A DNA stretch of 64,000 nucleotides from Prauserella marina (GCF_002240355.1 NZ_CP016353.1:5123001-5187000), one strand, 5' to 3'; positions 9,226 through 17,911 are shown, counted from the first letter of the stretch. A program made the numbers and translations. Notes: generated from the sequence alone by a model not told the origin.

Positions 9226-10077
9226 TCATCCGGAAATCCGCACCGTCGTCGTCGAGCCCCAGATCGCGAGGCTGAGGAAGAAGTCGATGACCACGATCAA
9301 CACGATCGACGTGCGCACCGCGCGGCCCACCGCGACACCGACTCCGGCAGGCCCGCCCTTCGCCGTGTACCCGTAATAACAGTGCGACAGGATCACGAGC
9401 GCGCTGAACACGACGACCTTGAGGAACGACCACAGCACGTCCTCCGGTGGCAGGAACAGATTGAAGTAATGGTCGTAAGTGCCTGCCGACTGGCCGTAGA
9501 ACCACACCGTGATCTGCCGGGAGGCCAGATAGGACGAGAGCAGGCCGACCGCGTACAGCGGGATCACGGCCGTGACGCCCGCGATCACCCTGCTCGTCAC
9601 GAGATAGGGCATGCTGGGAATGCCCATGACCTCAAGGGCGTCGATCTCCTCAGAGATTCGCATCGCGCCCAGTTGCGCGGTGAATCCACAGCCGACCGTC
9701 GCCGACAACGCGAGTCCCGCCGCGAGCGGCGCCACCTCCCGGGTGTTGAAGTAGGCGGAGATGAATCCGGTGAGCGCCGCCGTTCCGAGCTGGTCGAGCG
9801 CGGAATACCCCTGTAGCCCCACGATGAGGCCGGTGAAAAGGGTCATTCCGATCATCACTCCGAGTGTCCCGCCGATGACGGCGAGCGCACCGGTGCCGAA
9901 ACTGACCTCGGTGAGGATCCGCAGCGTTTCCTTGCGGTAGCGGCGAAGCGTGCGCGGCGCCCAGGCCAGCGCCCTGGCGTAGAAGGAAAGCTGCTGACCG
10001 AACCCTTCGAGACTGGCGCCGGGGCGGGCGATGATCTCAAGGGTCCGGTCGGACACTCTCGCGTCGTCGCTCATCAC
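9226..10077 (-). CDS. yrbE4B: YrbE4B permease (MlaE family)
   Basis: 283 aa, five to six membrane segments. It carries the MlaE-family signature ISEEIDALEVMGI around residues 141-153, the cytoplasmic coupling region that contacts the ABC ATPase. It forms the inner-membrane permease of the Mce4 importer with YrbE4A. The start is either a GTG at 10077 overlapping the yrbE4A stop by 4 bp, or the ATG three bases on. The matching ATPase (MceG/Mkl) is not in this window; in mycobacteria it is also encoded elsewhere. Confidence 0.9.
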   Translation of the reverse strand: MMSDDARVSDRTLEIIARPGASLEGFGQQLSFYARALAWAPRTLRRYRKETLRILTEVSFGTGALAVIGGTLGVMIGMTLFTGLIVGLQGYSALDQLGTAALTGFISAYFNTREVAPLAAGLALSATVGCGFTAQLGAMRISEEIDALEVMGIPSMPYLVTSRVIAGVTAVIPLYAVGLLSSYLASRQITVWFYGQSAGTYDHYFNLFLPPEDVLWSFLKVVVFSALVILSHCYYGYTAKGGPAGVGVAVGRAVRTSIVLIVVIDFFLSLAIWGSTTTVRISG

Positions 10078-10868
10078 AACGCCTTCGGGGGGACGATACG
10101 CAGGTAGATCGCGGTCAGCACGACGTTGATCAGGAACAACAGCAGGAACGTGACGACGACGGCCTGGTTCACCGCGTCGCCGACTCCCTTCGGTCCCGGT
10201 GCGGGGTTGAGCCCTCTGAACGCGGCGACGACACCGGCGACGAAGCCGTAGAGGAACGCCTTGATCTCACTGACCCACAGATCGGGAAGCTGGGCCAGCG
10301 CGTTGAAACTGGCGAGGTAGGCGCCGGGGGTCCCGCCTTGCAGTACGACGTTGAAGAAGTAGCCGCCGAGTACACCGACGACACTGACCAGTCCGTTGAG
10401 CAGCACCGAAACGACGATCGCGGCGAGCACCCTCGGCACGATGAGCCGCTGGATCGGGTTGACGCCGAGCACTTCCATGGCGTCGATTTCCTCGCGGATC
10501 TTGCGAGCGCCGATGTCCGCGCACACCGCACTTCCGCCCGCCCCGGCCACCAGCAACGCCGTGATCAGCGGACTTGCCTGCTGCACGATGGCAAGTGCGC
10601 TGGCCGCTCCCGTGAACGACTGCGCGCCGATCTGCTGCGTCAACGACCCCAGTTGCAGCGCGATGACGGCGCCGAACGGGATCGCGACGAGCGCGGTGGG
10701 CAAAATCGTGACACTCGCGAAGAACCAGCACTGCTGGATCCATTCCCTCGTCTGAAAGGGCCTGCGCGGAATGGCGCGCAGCACCTCCCACGCGAGGGTC
10801 GCGAGCCGGCCCACCTGGGCCAGCGCGGCGGTGCCTGGGATCACCGTCGATCCCCGCTGAGCGCCCAT
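10074..10868 (-). CDS. yrbE4A: YrbE4A permease (MlaE family)
   Basis: 264 aa. Partner permease of YrbE4B, with the family signature IREEIDAMEVLGVNPIQRL and several hydrophobic helices; the signature region faces the ATPase. It is the first transport gene of the run, 19 bp downstream of the short-chain dehydrogenase gene and overlapping yrbE4B by 4 bp. It corresponds to Rv3501c (supA in rhodococci). Confidence 0.9.
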   Translation of the reverse strand: MGAQRGSTVIPGTAALAQVGRLATLAWEVLRAIPRRPFQTREWIQQCWFFASVTILPTALVAIPFGAVIALQLGSLTQQIGAQSFTGAASALAIVQQASPLITALLVAGAGGSAVCADIGARKIREEIDAMEVLGVNPIQRLIVPRVLAAIVVSVLLNGLVSVVGVLGGYFFNVVLQGGTPGAYLASFNALAQLPDLWVSEIKAFLYGFVAGVVAAFRGLNPAPGPKGVGDAVNQAVVVTFLLLFLINVVLTAIYLRIVPPKAL

Positions 10869-10887
10869 CGCACCTCCGCCTCGGTTA

Positions 10888-11649
10888 CTACAACTTCAAA
10901 GCGTGTGTCGCCGTCGCTCCCCCGTCCGCGACGAACTCGGCGCCCGTACAGTACGAGCTTTCGTCGCTGGCGAGGAACAACGCCAGCGAGGCGATCTCCT
11001 CGGGTTGCCCGACTCTGCCCAATGCGAGCCTGCGGACGATCCGCGAGTAGTCCACCTCCGCGCCTCCAGCCGCATCGCTCACCATCGAGGTGTCGATCAT
11101 GCCTGGATGCAGCGAATTGACCCTGATGCCGCGATCCCCCAGCTCAAGCGCGGCGACCTTGGTCATTCCCCTGATCGCAAACTTACTCGCGGTGTAGGCG
11201 ACCAGGAACGGCATCCCGGCCAGTCCCTCCACAGAGGACACGTTGATGACGGAACCACCACCTGCTGTCGTCATCGGTTCAACGACCGAGCGCATGCCGA
11301 GAAACGCCCCGACCTGGTTGATCTTTATTACTCGCTCGTAATCGGCGAGCTTCGTGCTGCCCAGTTCGGAAAAGTGCAGGACACCGGCGTTGTTGAGGAG
11401 CACGTTCAGCGTGCCGAATTCGGAAACCGCGTGCTCGACGGCGCTCGCCCACTCGTCCTCGTCGGACACGTCGAGGTGGTGGTATGCCGTCTTGTCGCCG
11501 AGTTCCTCGGCGAGCGCCTTGCCTTCCTCGTCGTTGATGTCGGCAAGCAACACCGAGGCACCCTCCTCCGCGAAGCGGCGGGCCGCCGCGGCGCCCTGCC
11601 CCCTCGCCGCACCGGTGATCAGCGCGACCTTACCGGCGAGTCGTCCCAT
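10888..11649 (-). CDS. Short-chain dehydrogenase/reductase (hydroxysteroid-type)
   Basis: 253 aa, classical SDR. NAD(P)-binding TGAARGQG is at residues 12-19, NNAG near 89, and the active-site Ser and YTASK lie at about 138-158. The overall pattern resembles 3-alpha/20-beta-hydroxysteroid and related dehydrogenases. An acidic residue at the end of beta-2 (LLADINDEEG) suggests NAD rather than NADP. It sits between the aldehyde dehydrogenase and yrbE4A with 9- and 19-bp gaps, so it is co-transcribed with the sterol importer. Probable role: oxidising or reducing a hydroxyl on the imported sterol. This is inferred from context; many SDRs look alike. Confidence 0.8.
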   Translation of the reverse strand: MGRLAGKVALITGAARGQGAAAARRFAEEGASVLLADINDEEGKALAEELGDKTAYHHLDVSDEDEWASAVEHAVSEFGTLNVLLNNAGVLHFSELGSTKLADYERVIKINQVGAFLGMRSVVEPMTTAGGGSVINVSSVEGLAGMPFLVAYTASKFAIRGMTKVAALELGDRGIRVNSLHPGMIDTSMVSDAAGGAEVDYSRIVRRLALGRVGQPEEIASLALFLASDESSYCTGAEFVADGGATATHALKL

Positions 11650-11658
11650 CGGCCTTCC

Positions 11659-13167
11659 TCACATCATCTCGTCGGTCAGCGGCAGGAAAACGGACTTCTC
11701 CTCCGTGTACGCCTCGATGGCGCTCCTTCCGCCCTCCCTGCCGAGTCCGGATTGCTTGAAACCACCGAAGGGCAGGTGCGGTTCGATCTGAAAACCGTTG
11801 ACACCGACCGTTCCCGCGCGTAGCTTGCGCGACACCCTGAACGCGCGTTGCACGTCGGAGGTGAAAACGCCCGCGCCGAGCCCGTATTCGGTGTCGTTGG
11901 CGAGCGCGATGGCCTCGTCTTCGTCGCTGAAGGGCACGACGGCGAGCACAGGGCCGAAAATCTCCTCCTGCGCGATGGTCGCCGAGTTGTCGACGTCGGC
12001 AAAGATCGTCGGCGCGACGAAGTTGCCTGCCGCGAGATCACCACCAAGCCGCTCACCTCCGGTGACGAGCCTGCCTTCCTCCTTGCCCTTCTCGATGTAG
12101 CCGAGAACGCGGTCGAGTTGCTTCTCGTTGATGAGCGGCGCGGAAATCACGCCCGCGTCGAAGGGGTCGCCGTAGGTCACGGCCGCCGCCATGCCCTGTG
12201 CCGCGCCGATGAACTCGTCGTAGACGTCGCGATGCACGAGGGCCCTCGTGTTGGCGACACACGCCTGCCCGGAAAGTCCCATCGTGACGGCCCCGACGAC
12301 CGTCGCCGCAGCGAGCCCGACGTTGCCCGCGTCGCCGAAGACGAGCGCGGGGCTCTTGCCGCCCAGTTCGAGCGACACCCGCTTCAGTGTCGCGGCCGAA
12401 GCCTCGACGATGTGCTTGCCGACGGCCCTGCTGCCCGTGAAACTCACCTTGTCGACACCTGGATGCGTGATCATGGCCTCGCCGACGGGGTCGCCCTGCC
12501 CCGTGACGACGTTGAGCACCCCTTCCGGAAGACCGGCCTCCACCAGCAGTTCGACCATGCGCAGCACCGAGAACGTGCAGTACTCCGAGGGTTTGAGCAC
12601 GATCGTGCAGCCGGCGGCGAGCGCGGGGGCCACCTTCTGCGCGAACAGCAGGAACGGCGCGTTCCACGGGAGAATCGCCGACACGACACCGATCGGCTCG
12701 CGGAAAGTCATCGCGAGGTGGTCGCCACCCTGATAGGGCGGCAGAGTCTGCCCACCGATCTTGTCGACCCAGCCCGCGTGGTGGTCGAACACGTCGGCGG
12801 CCGCACCCACCGAGGTGGCGTAGATGGCACCGAAGGAAATCGGCACCGAGTTGTCCAGCGCCTGTAGTGCCCTCAACTCGTCGGCGTGGTCGCGCAGAAG
12901 CTGGGCATAGCGATGCAGCAGCGCGACCCGTACGCCCGCGCGTTCGGTCGCCCACCTTCCCTCGTCGAACGCGGCGCGCGCTGCGGCGACGGCCGCGTCG
13001 ACATCGGCGGCGCCGCCGCTGGCGAACTCGCCGATCTCCTCGCCCGTTCCCGGGTGACGGTGGGTCCAGGTCGCGCCGTCGGCTGCGGGTCCCCACTGGC
13101 CGCCGATGTACAACTGCCCTGTCTTCAGCCCGAGTGATTCGCGGTGGGGCTGCACGGTGAAGGTCAT
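11659..13167 (-). CDS. NAD(P)-dependent aldehyde dehydrogenase
   Basis: 502 aa. The start at 13167 (MTFTVQPH) matches the family's usual 480-500 aa. The catalytic Cys is in GQACVAN, the general-base Glu in LELGGKSP, and the Rossmann segment around GSRAVGKHI is present. It oxidises an aldehyde to a carboxylate. In a sterol operon, next to a zinc alcohol dehydrogenase, a reasonable substrate is the C26 aldehyde of the sterol side chain, giving the acid that is activated to a CoA ester. That substrate is inference. M. tuberculosis lacks an aldehyde dehydrogenase at this point of its mce4 locus. Confidence 0.85.
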   Translation of the reverse strand: MTFTVQPHRESLGLKTGQLYIGGQWGPAADGATWTHRHPGTGEEIGEFASGGAADVDAAVAAARAAFDEGRWATERAGVRVALLHRYAQLLRDHADELRALQALDNSVPISFGAIYATSVGAAADVFDHHAGWVDKIGGQTLPPYQGGDHLAMTFREPIGVVSAILPWNAPFLLFAQKVAPALAAGCTIVLKPSEYCTFSVLRMVELLVEAGLPEGVLNVVTGQGDPVGEAMITHPGVDKVSFTGSRAVGKHIVEASAATLKRVSLELGGKSPALVFGDAGNVGLAAATVVGAVTMGLSGQACVANTRALVHRDVYDEFIGAAQGMAAAVTYGDPFDAGVISAPLINEKQLDRVLGYIEKGKEEGRLVTGGERLGGDLAAGNFVAPTIFADVDNSATIAQEEIFGPVLAVVPFSDEDEAIALANDTEYGLGAGVFTSDVQRAFRVSRKLRAGTVGVNGFQIEPHLPFGGFKQSGLGREGGRSAIEAYTEEKSVFLPLTDEMM

Positions 13168-13175
13168 GGTGCTCC

Positions 13176-14060
13176 TCACGAAAGGGAAAGGATGTCGTCG
13201 GCCGCGAACATGCGGCCGGGATCGCGGCCCGAGAAGTAGGCGCCGACGGTGCCGGCGAGTTCGGGCGTCGTCCACGTTCCGGCCGAGGTGTCGAACCGTT
13301 TCTCCACCGAGGGCGGAGCCAGCAGCGCGACCATGCCACCGTGCACGACGAACACCTGCCCGCTGATGTCCTCGGCCGCCGCAGAGGCGAGAAACGCGAC
13401 GAAGGGCGCGACGTGGTCGACCGAAAGCGGGTCGTCCTCTTCGGTGCCCGCGCCGAAGACACCCTCGGTCATCGCGGTCCTTGCGCGTGGGCAGATCGCG
13501 TTGGCACGCACGCCGTAGCGGGACAGCGCCCTGGCGGCCGACACGGTGAGCGCGGCGATGCCCGCCTTGGCAGCCGCGTAGTTCGGCTGTCCGGGCGAGC
13601 CGACGAGGAACGCCTCCGAGGCGGTGTTCACGAGCCGTCCGTACACCGGCGCTCCGTCCGCTTTGGACTTTCGCCGCCAGTACGCCGCCGCGTCGCGGGC
13701 GAGCAGGAAGTGCCCGCGAAGGTGGACCCTGATGACGGTGTCCCATTCCTCGTCCGTCATCGAGAACAACATCCGGTCGCGCAACAGGCCCGCGTTGTTG
13801 ACCACGATGTGCAGACCGCCGAAGTGTTCCTCGGCCGCGGCGACGAGAGCGGCGGCCGTCGAGGGTTCGCCGATGTCGCCCCTGAGAGCCAGTGCCTTGC
13901 CACCCGCCGCCTCGATCTCGTCGACGGTCTTCTCCGGTGACGAAAGGTCGTTGACGACGACGGCGGCGCCCGCTTCGGCGAGGGCGAGCGCTTCGGCGCG
14001 GCCGATTCCCTCGGCCGCGCCCGTCACGACGGCGACCCTGCCGGTGAGACTGGTGCTCAC
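13176..14060 (-). CDS. SDR, Hsd4A-like (17-beta-HSD / 3-hydroxyacyl-CoA type)
   Basis: 294 aa. TGAAEGIG is at residues 13-20, NNAGLLRDRML follows, and the catalytic NTAS with YAAAK lies near 171-187. The NNAG-x-LRDRM and VHLRGHF segments are like those of Hsd4A (Rv3502c), which acts on steroid side-chain 22-hydroxyacyl-CoAs. The C-terminus (about 80 aa beyond the SDR core) is also like the longer Hsd4-type enzymes. The GTG start overlaps the alcohol dehydrogenase stop by 4 bp. Of the two SDRs here this is the better Hsd4A match, though M. tuberculosis places hsd4A directly before yrbE4A. Confidence 0.75.
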   Translation of the reverse strand: MSTSLTGRVAVVTGAAEGIGRAEALALAEAGAAVVVNDLSSPEKTVDEIEAAGGKALALRGDIGEPSTAAALVAAAEEHFGGLHIVVNNAGLLRDRMLFSMTDEEWDTVIRVHLRGHFLLARDAAAYWRRKSKADGAPVYGRLVNTASEAFLVGSPGQPNYAAAKAGIAALTVSAARALSRYGVRANAICPRARTAMTEGVFGAGTEEDDPLSVDHVAPFVAFLASAAAEDISGQVFVVHGGMVALLAPPSVEKRFDTSAGTWTTPELAGTVGAYFSGRDPGRMFAADDILSLS

Positions 14061-15145
14061 TCGATGGTCACCACCTGACGGATGACGTCGCTGCTGCCTT
14101 CCTTGAGCACACCGAGCCCGTCGTTGATCTCGTCGAATCCGATGCGCCGCGAGATCATGCCTTCGAGGTCGAGCAGGCCCGCCCTCCAGAACCTCAGCAT
14201 CGTCGCGGTGTCCCTGTGCACCTTGGCCGAGCCGTAGAACGAACCGAGGATCTTCTTGTCGTGCAGGAACAGTTCCTGCGCGCTGAACTCGACCATCGCG
14301 TCGGCCTTACCGGCACCGACGACCACGACCGACCCGCCGCGACGGGCGTTGTCCCATCCGGAGCGGATGGTGGCGGGAATGCCGACGACGTCGAAGGCGT
14401 AATCGAATCCCTCGCCTCCTGTCGTAGCCGCCTTGACGTCGGCGAGTCCGTCGGGGGTCGTCGCGTGCGTCGCCCCGAATCGCCGCGCGATGTCGTGCTT
14501 GGCCTCGACGGGATCGACGGCGACGATGGTGCTGGCACCCGCCAGCCGCGCGCCCTGGATGACCGAGATGCCGACCCCGCCGCAGCCGATGATCACCACC
14601 GTCGAACCCGGGGTCACCTTCGCCGTGTTGAGCACCGAACCGACACCGGTCAGCACTCCGCAGGCGATGAGCGCCGCCGTCTCGAAGGGCACGTCCTTGT
14701 CGACCTTGACGGCACCCGCCGCGGGAACCACGACCTCCTCGGCGAACGTGCCAAGACCGGCGTAGCCGAACAACGGGGTGTCACCCCGCCGGAATCTCGG
14801 CGTGGTGAACGCGGCGATCGCGTGCACGGCGCACAGGTTCGGTTCGCCGCGAAGGCAGCTCGGGCAATCGCCGCACGGCGGGACGAAGGAGACGGTCACG
14901 TGATCGCCGGGTTCGAGATGGGTCACCCCCTGCCCGACGTCCAGTACTTCGCCTGCTCCCTCGTGACCGATGACGCCGGGAGCCAGCGCGGGCAGTGTTC
15001 CGTCCATCGCCGACAGGTCGCTGTGACAGATTCCCGAGGCGCGCACCCTGATGCGAACCTCGTGTGGACCGGGGTCCACGGTTGTGACGTCGTCGCGCAG
15101 TTCGAGCTTCTCGTCGCCGATCGCGTTGAGTACAGCCGCCCTCAC
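14057..15145 (-). CDS. Zinc-dependent alcohol dehydrogenase (MDR family)
   Basis: 362 aa. Catalytic zinc ligands are visible: Cys in SGICHSD, the GHEGAGEV His-Glu pair, and a distal Cys in LIACGV. The structural zinc lobe has four Cys (CGDCPSCLRGEPNLC). The Rossmann motif GCGGVG lies near residue 193, with Asp after beta-2 (AVDPVEAK) fitting NAD. The GTG start has a GGGAGG site 8 nt upstream. It heads the stretch leading to the SDR, aldehyde dehydrogenase and mce genes, and likely oxidises an alcohol to the aldehyde used by the neighbouring dehydrogenase. A C26-hydroxysterol is plausible but not shown. Confidence 0.85.
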   Translation of the reverse strand: MRAAVLNAIGDEKLELRDDVTTVDPGPHEVRIRVRASGICHSDLSAMDGTLPALAPGVIGHEGAGEVLDVGQGVTHLEPGDHVTVSFVPPCGDCPSCLRGEPNLCAVHAIAAFTTPRFRRGDTPLFGYAGLGTFAEEVVVPAAGAVKVDKDVPFETAALIACGVLTGVGSVLNTAKVTPGSTVVIIGCGGVGISVIQGARLAGASTIVAVDPVEAKHDIARRFGATHATTPDGLADVKAATTGGEGFDYAFDVVGIPATIRSGWDNARRGGSVVVVGAGKADAMVEFSAQELFLHDKKILGSFYGSAKVHRDTATMLRFWRAGLLDLEGMISRRIGFDEINDGLGVLKEGSSDVIRQVVTIE

Positions 15146-15205
15146 CCGGACTACCTCCCTGAGGTCGCCGCGTACCGCCCTTGGTCCGCGTCTCTCGCCA
15201 AAGAC

Positions 15206-15219
15206 TAGAATCTGTTCTT
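15206..15219. promoter_or_regulatory. Imperfect KstR-like site before the ADH gene
   Basis: TAGAATCTGTTCTT keeps six of the eight fixed positions of the KstR consensus TnnAACnnGTTnnA. It lies about 60 bp upstream of the alcohol dehydrogenase start and about 260 bp from the good site at 15481. It may be a weak second operator for the long leftward run, or chance. Confidence 0.35.
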
Positions 15220-15246
15220 GTCTTGAGCAAGCCTCAGTTTTCGAAG

Positions 15247-15459
15247 CTATTCACGTATGAGCAGGGCATTTCTCGGACATGATGCGACCGCCTGAGTAAC
15301 ACGTTCTATCTCACCTTCGGGCACGTCCGGCGAGCTGATGCGCAACTCTTCCTCGTCGTCGAGCTCGAACACGGCGGGAGCCATCGCGACGCACACCTCG
15401 TTCGCCTCGCACAGATCCCTGTCGACCTCGACCCTCATCCTCCGCGCCCGCTCTGCCAC
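15247..15459 (-). CDS. fdxD: 3Fe-4S-type ferredoxin (FdxD-like)
   Basis: About 70 aa. A GTG at 15459 sits 8 nt after a perfect GAGGAGG site; a downstream ATG at 15438 gives 63 aa but has its purine tract touching the codon. The motif order is Cys near the N-terminus (DLCEANEVC, where the usual middle Cys of a 4Fe-4S site is absent) and a distal Cys-Pro (ASCPRNA), as in 3Fe-4S ferredoxins that serve cytochrome P450s. FdxD of M. tuberculosis (Rv3503c) lies at the same place, divergent from fadE26. It likely donates electrons to a P450 such as a sterol 26-hydroxylase encoded elsewhere. Confidence 0.85.
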   Translation of the reverse strand: MAERARRMRVEVDRDLCEANEVCVAMAPAVFELDDEEELRISSPDVPEGEIERVTQAVASCPRNALLIRE

Positions 15460-15480
15460 GTCCGGCACCTCCTCAAGAAT

Positions 15481-15494
15481 TAGAACTTGTTCTA
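15481..15494. promoter_or_regulatory. KstR-type operator in the fdxD-fadE26 gap
   Basis: TAGAACTTGTTCTA is an inverted repeat (TAGAAC/GTTCTA) and matches every fixed base of the KstR consensus TnnAACnnGTTnnA. It lies in the 91-bp space between the divergent ferredoxin and acyl-CoA dehydrogenase genes. A possible -10 for the rightward genes (TACACT, 15492-15497) overlaps it. KstR is the TetR-type repressor of cholesterol catabolism, released by steroid CoA thioesters. The same intergenic site is used in mycobacteria. Confidence 0.8.
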
Positions 15495-15550
15495 CACTAG
15501 CGCCGAGGACGGCACCCGCACCACGTCCAACGCGCGAGCTGGAGGATGAG

Positions 15551-16732
15551 ATGCGCATCGGCTACACACCGGAGCACGAGGAGCTGCGCTCCGAGCTCAG
15601 GACGTACTTCGCGAAGCTCATGACCGAGGACCGCAGAGCCGGTCTTCGCGGAGAGGGCGGCGAGTACGGCGATGGCGCGGCGTACAAGGAAATCGTGCGC
15701 GATCTCGGCCGCGACGGCTGGCTCGCGATCGGCTGGCCGAAGGAGTACGGCGGCCAGGAACGCCCCATGCTCGACCAGCTCATCTTCACCGACGAGGCGG
15801 CCGTCGCCGGGGTACCCGTCCCTTTCCTCACGATCAACACCATCGGCCCGACGATCATGCGGTTCGGCACCGAGGACCAGAAGGCGTTCTACCTGCCCCG
15901 GATCGCCGGGGGCGAACTGCACTTCGCGATCGGCTACTCCGAACCGGAAGCGGGAACCGATCTCGCGGCGCTGCGCACGAGAGCGGACAGAGACGGTGAC
16001 GAATACGTGATCGAAGGCCAGAAAATGTGGACGAGCCTCATCGAATACGCCGACTACGTCTGGCTCGCCGCGCGCACCGACCCCGAAGCACCCCGGCACA
16101 AGGGGCTCAGCATCCTCGTCGTGCCCACCTCCGCGCCTGGTTTCTCGTGGACGAAAGTGAACACGGTCGCGGGGCCCGGCACGAGCGCGACCTACTACTC
16201 CGGCGTCCGTGTCCCGGTGAACGCGAGGATCGCCGAGGAGAACGCGGGCTGGCCGCTCATCACCAACCAGCTCAACCACGAGCGCGTCGCGCTCACCTCG
16301 GCGGCACCGATCCAGTCCGCGCTGGCCGAGGTCCTCGAATGGGCTCGCGAGTCCACCTCGCCCCACGGCGGCAGGGTCATCGAAGCCGAATGGGTCCGCA
16401 CGCATCTCGCGAGAGTGCACGCGGGCGCGGAGTACCTGAAACTGCGCAACTGGAAGATCGCGTGGGCGGCGAGCCACAGCGAACTCACCCCAGCCGACGC
16501 GTCGGCGACCAAGGTCTTCGGAACCGAATTCGCGATCGAGGCATACCGCCTGCTGATGGAAGTACTCGGCGCGGGAGCGGTCGTGCGTGAGGGTTCACCT
16601 GGCGCACTGCTGCGGGGCAGGGTCGAGCGCGCCCAGCGCTCGGCGCTGATCCTCACCTTCGGCGGGGGCACCAACGAGATCCAGCGTGACATCGTCGCCG
16701 CCACCGCACTCGGCCTTCCCGTCACCCGCTAA
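15551..16732 (+). CDS. fadE26: Acyl-CoA dehydrogenase, FadE26/ChsE4-like
   Basis: 393 aa. The start at 15551 follows a GGAGG tract by 5 nt. It shows the full acyl-CoA dehydrogenase fold: FAD-contacting IGYSEPEAGTDLAALRTRA in the middle and the C-terminal GGGTNEIQRDIVA flavin/subunit contact. With the next gene it forms the alpha-beta pair known from actinobacterial sterol degradation, where FadE26-FadE27 (ChsE4-ChsE5) makes an alpha2-beta2 enzyme that dehydrogenates the C26 or C24 CoA ester of the cholesterol side chain. The function is assigned from this pairing and from the neighbouring KstR site and mce4 genes. Confidence 0.88.
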   Translation: MRIGYTPEHEELRSELRTYFAKLMTEDRRAGLRGEGGEYGDGAAYKEIVRDLGRDGWLAIGWPKEYGGQERPMLDQLIFTDEAAVAGVPVPFLTINTIGPTIMRFGTEDQKAFYLPRIAGGELHFAIGYSEPEAGTDLAALRTRADRDGDEYVIEGQKMWTSLIEYADYVWLAARTDPEAPRHKGLSILVVPTSAPGFSWTKVNTVAGPGTSATYYSGVRVPVNARIAEENAGWPLITNQLNHERVALTSAAPIQSALAEVLEWARESTSPHGGRVIEAEWVRTHLARVHAGAEYLKLRNWKIAWAASHSELTPADASATKVFGTEFAIEAYRLLMEVLGAGAVVREGSPGALLRGRVERAQRSALILTFGGGTNEIQRDIVAATALGLPVTR

Positions 16733-16745
16733 AGAAGGGAATTCC

Positions 16746-17831
16746 ATGGATTTCTCGTTCACCGAGGCACAACACGAACTCGCGGGCCTCACCAGGCACA
16801 TCGTCACCGACCTTGTGACCCCGCAAACACTGGGACCCCACGGTTCCGGCGGTCACGACAGTGCACTGTGGACAGCCATGGCGAAGGCGGGGTTGCTGGA
16901 CGCGGCTTTGCCGAACGCGGTGGGCGGCGGCGGTTACGGATTGCTCGAACAGTGCTCCACCCTGACCGAACTGGGCAGGGCCGTCGCGCCGGTGCCTTAC
17001 CTGCCGACCATTACCGTCGCCGCGTCCGTACTCGCCGAGCATGCCGACCCGATGCTGGTCGAACGCTGGATTCTGCCTGCCGTGCGTGGCGAGGCCGTGA
17101 TCGCGGCCGCCGTGCCCGACGCCGGAGCACCGGCCGAGTGGACCGTGCGCCGCGATCAGGAGAACTGGCTGATTTCCGGCGCGCAGACCGCCGTGCCCTT
17201 CGGCGCGTTCGCCGACGGTTTTCTGGTGCTCGCGCGCACGGACAGCGGCCAGGAGGCAGTCGTTCTCGTCGACCTCGCCGACGCGGAGGCAGAACTGACC
17301 GTGTCACCGCAACGGACCGTCGACAACGCCGACGCCGCGATGGTCACCGCCGAAGATGCGAGAGCGGCCGCCGTATTCGGCGGGGACGCGGCTCGAACGC
17401 TGCGGCTCAGGGCCACCGCCGGATTGTGCGCGTGGCAACTCGGTGTGCTGGAAAGGGCGGTCGAACTGACCGCGGCCTACGCGAGGGAACGCACCCAGTT
17501 CGGCAAGCCCATCGGCGGTTTTCAAGCGGTACGGCACCGGCTCGCCGACGCGCACCTCGACGTCGAGGCGGTGCGGTTGTCCCTGTGGCAGGCGGCGTGG
17601 CAACTGGAAGCCGATCCGGCGAACGCGGCGGCTGCCGTCGCCACGGCCAAGTACTGGGCCGCCGAGGCGGGGCACAGGGTCGCGCACACCGCCGTGCACG
17701 TACACGGCGGCGTCGGCATCGACGTCGACCATCCACTCCACCGCTACTACGTCGCGGCGACAAGGGCCGAGTTCACCTTCGGCGGCGCCACGGCGCAGCT
17801 TCGCACGCTCGGCGATCTGCTCTCCCACTGA
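16746..17831 (+). CDS. fadE27: Acyl-CoA dehydrogenase, FadE27/ChsE5-like
   Basis: 361 aa, 13 bp after fadE26 with an AAGAAGGGAATTCC ribosome region. It is a shorter, more divergent acyl-CoA dehydrogenase: it has a normal N-terminal helical domain and the C-terminal FGKPIGGFQAVRHRLAD segment, but the middle FAD loop is weak (AVPDAGAPAEW). This is what is expected of the partner subunit in heteromeric steroid acyl-CoA dehydrogenases, where the two subunits share the FAD sites. It likely acts only together with FadE26. Confidence 0.86.
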   Translation: MDFSFTEAQHELAGLTRHIVTDLVTPQTLGPHGSGGHDSALWTAMAKAGLLDAALPNAVGGGGYGLLEQCSTLTELGRAVAPVPYLPTITVAASVLAEHADPMLVERWILPAVRGEAVIAAAVPDAGAPAEWTVRRDQENWLISGAQTAVPFGAFADGFLVLARTDSGQEAVVLVDLADAEAELTVSPQRTVDNADAAMVTAEDARAAAVFGGDAARTLRLRATAGLCAWQLGVLERAVELTAAYARERTQFGKPIGGFQAVRHRLADAHLDVEAVRLSLWQAAWQLEADPANAAAAVATAKYWAAEAGHRVAHTAVHVHGGVGIDVDHPLHRYYVAATRAEFTFGGATAQLRTLGDLLSH

Positions 17832-17905
17832 CGAAAGAAGGAAAGCGAAGGGGAAAAACCGGGGAACAACACACGAACCACTCCCGGATCAGGGGAGATT
17901 TGTCC

Positions 17906-17911
17906 TACCTT
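17906..17911 (+). promoter_or_regulatory. Possible leaderless promoter -10
   Basis: TACCTT lies 6 nt before the ATG at 17918, which is the spacing expected if transcription begins at the start codon. No ribosome-binding tract is present between them. Confidence 0.45.
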
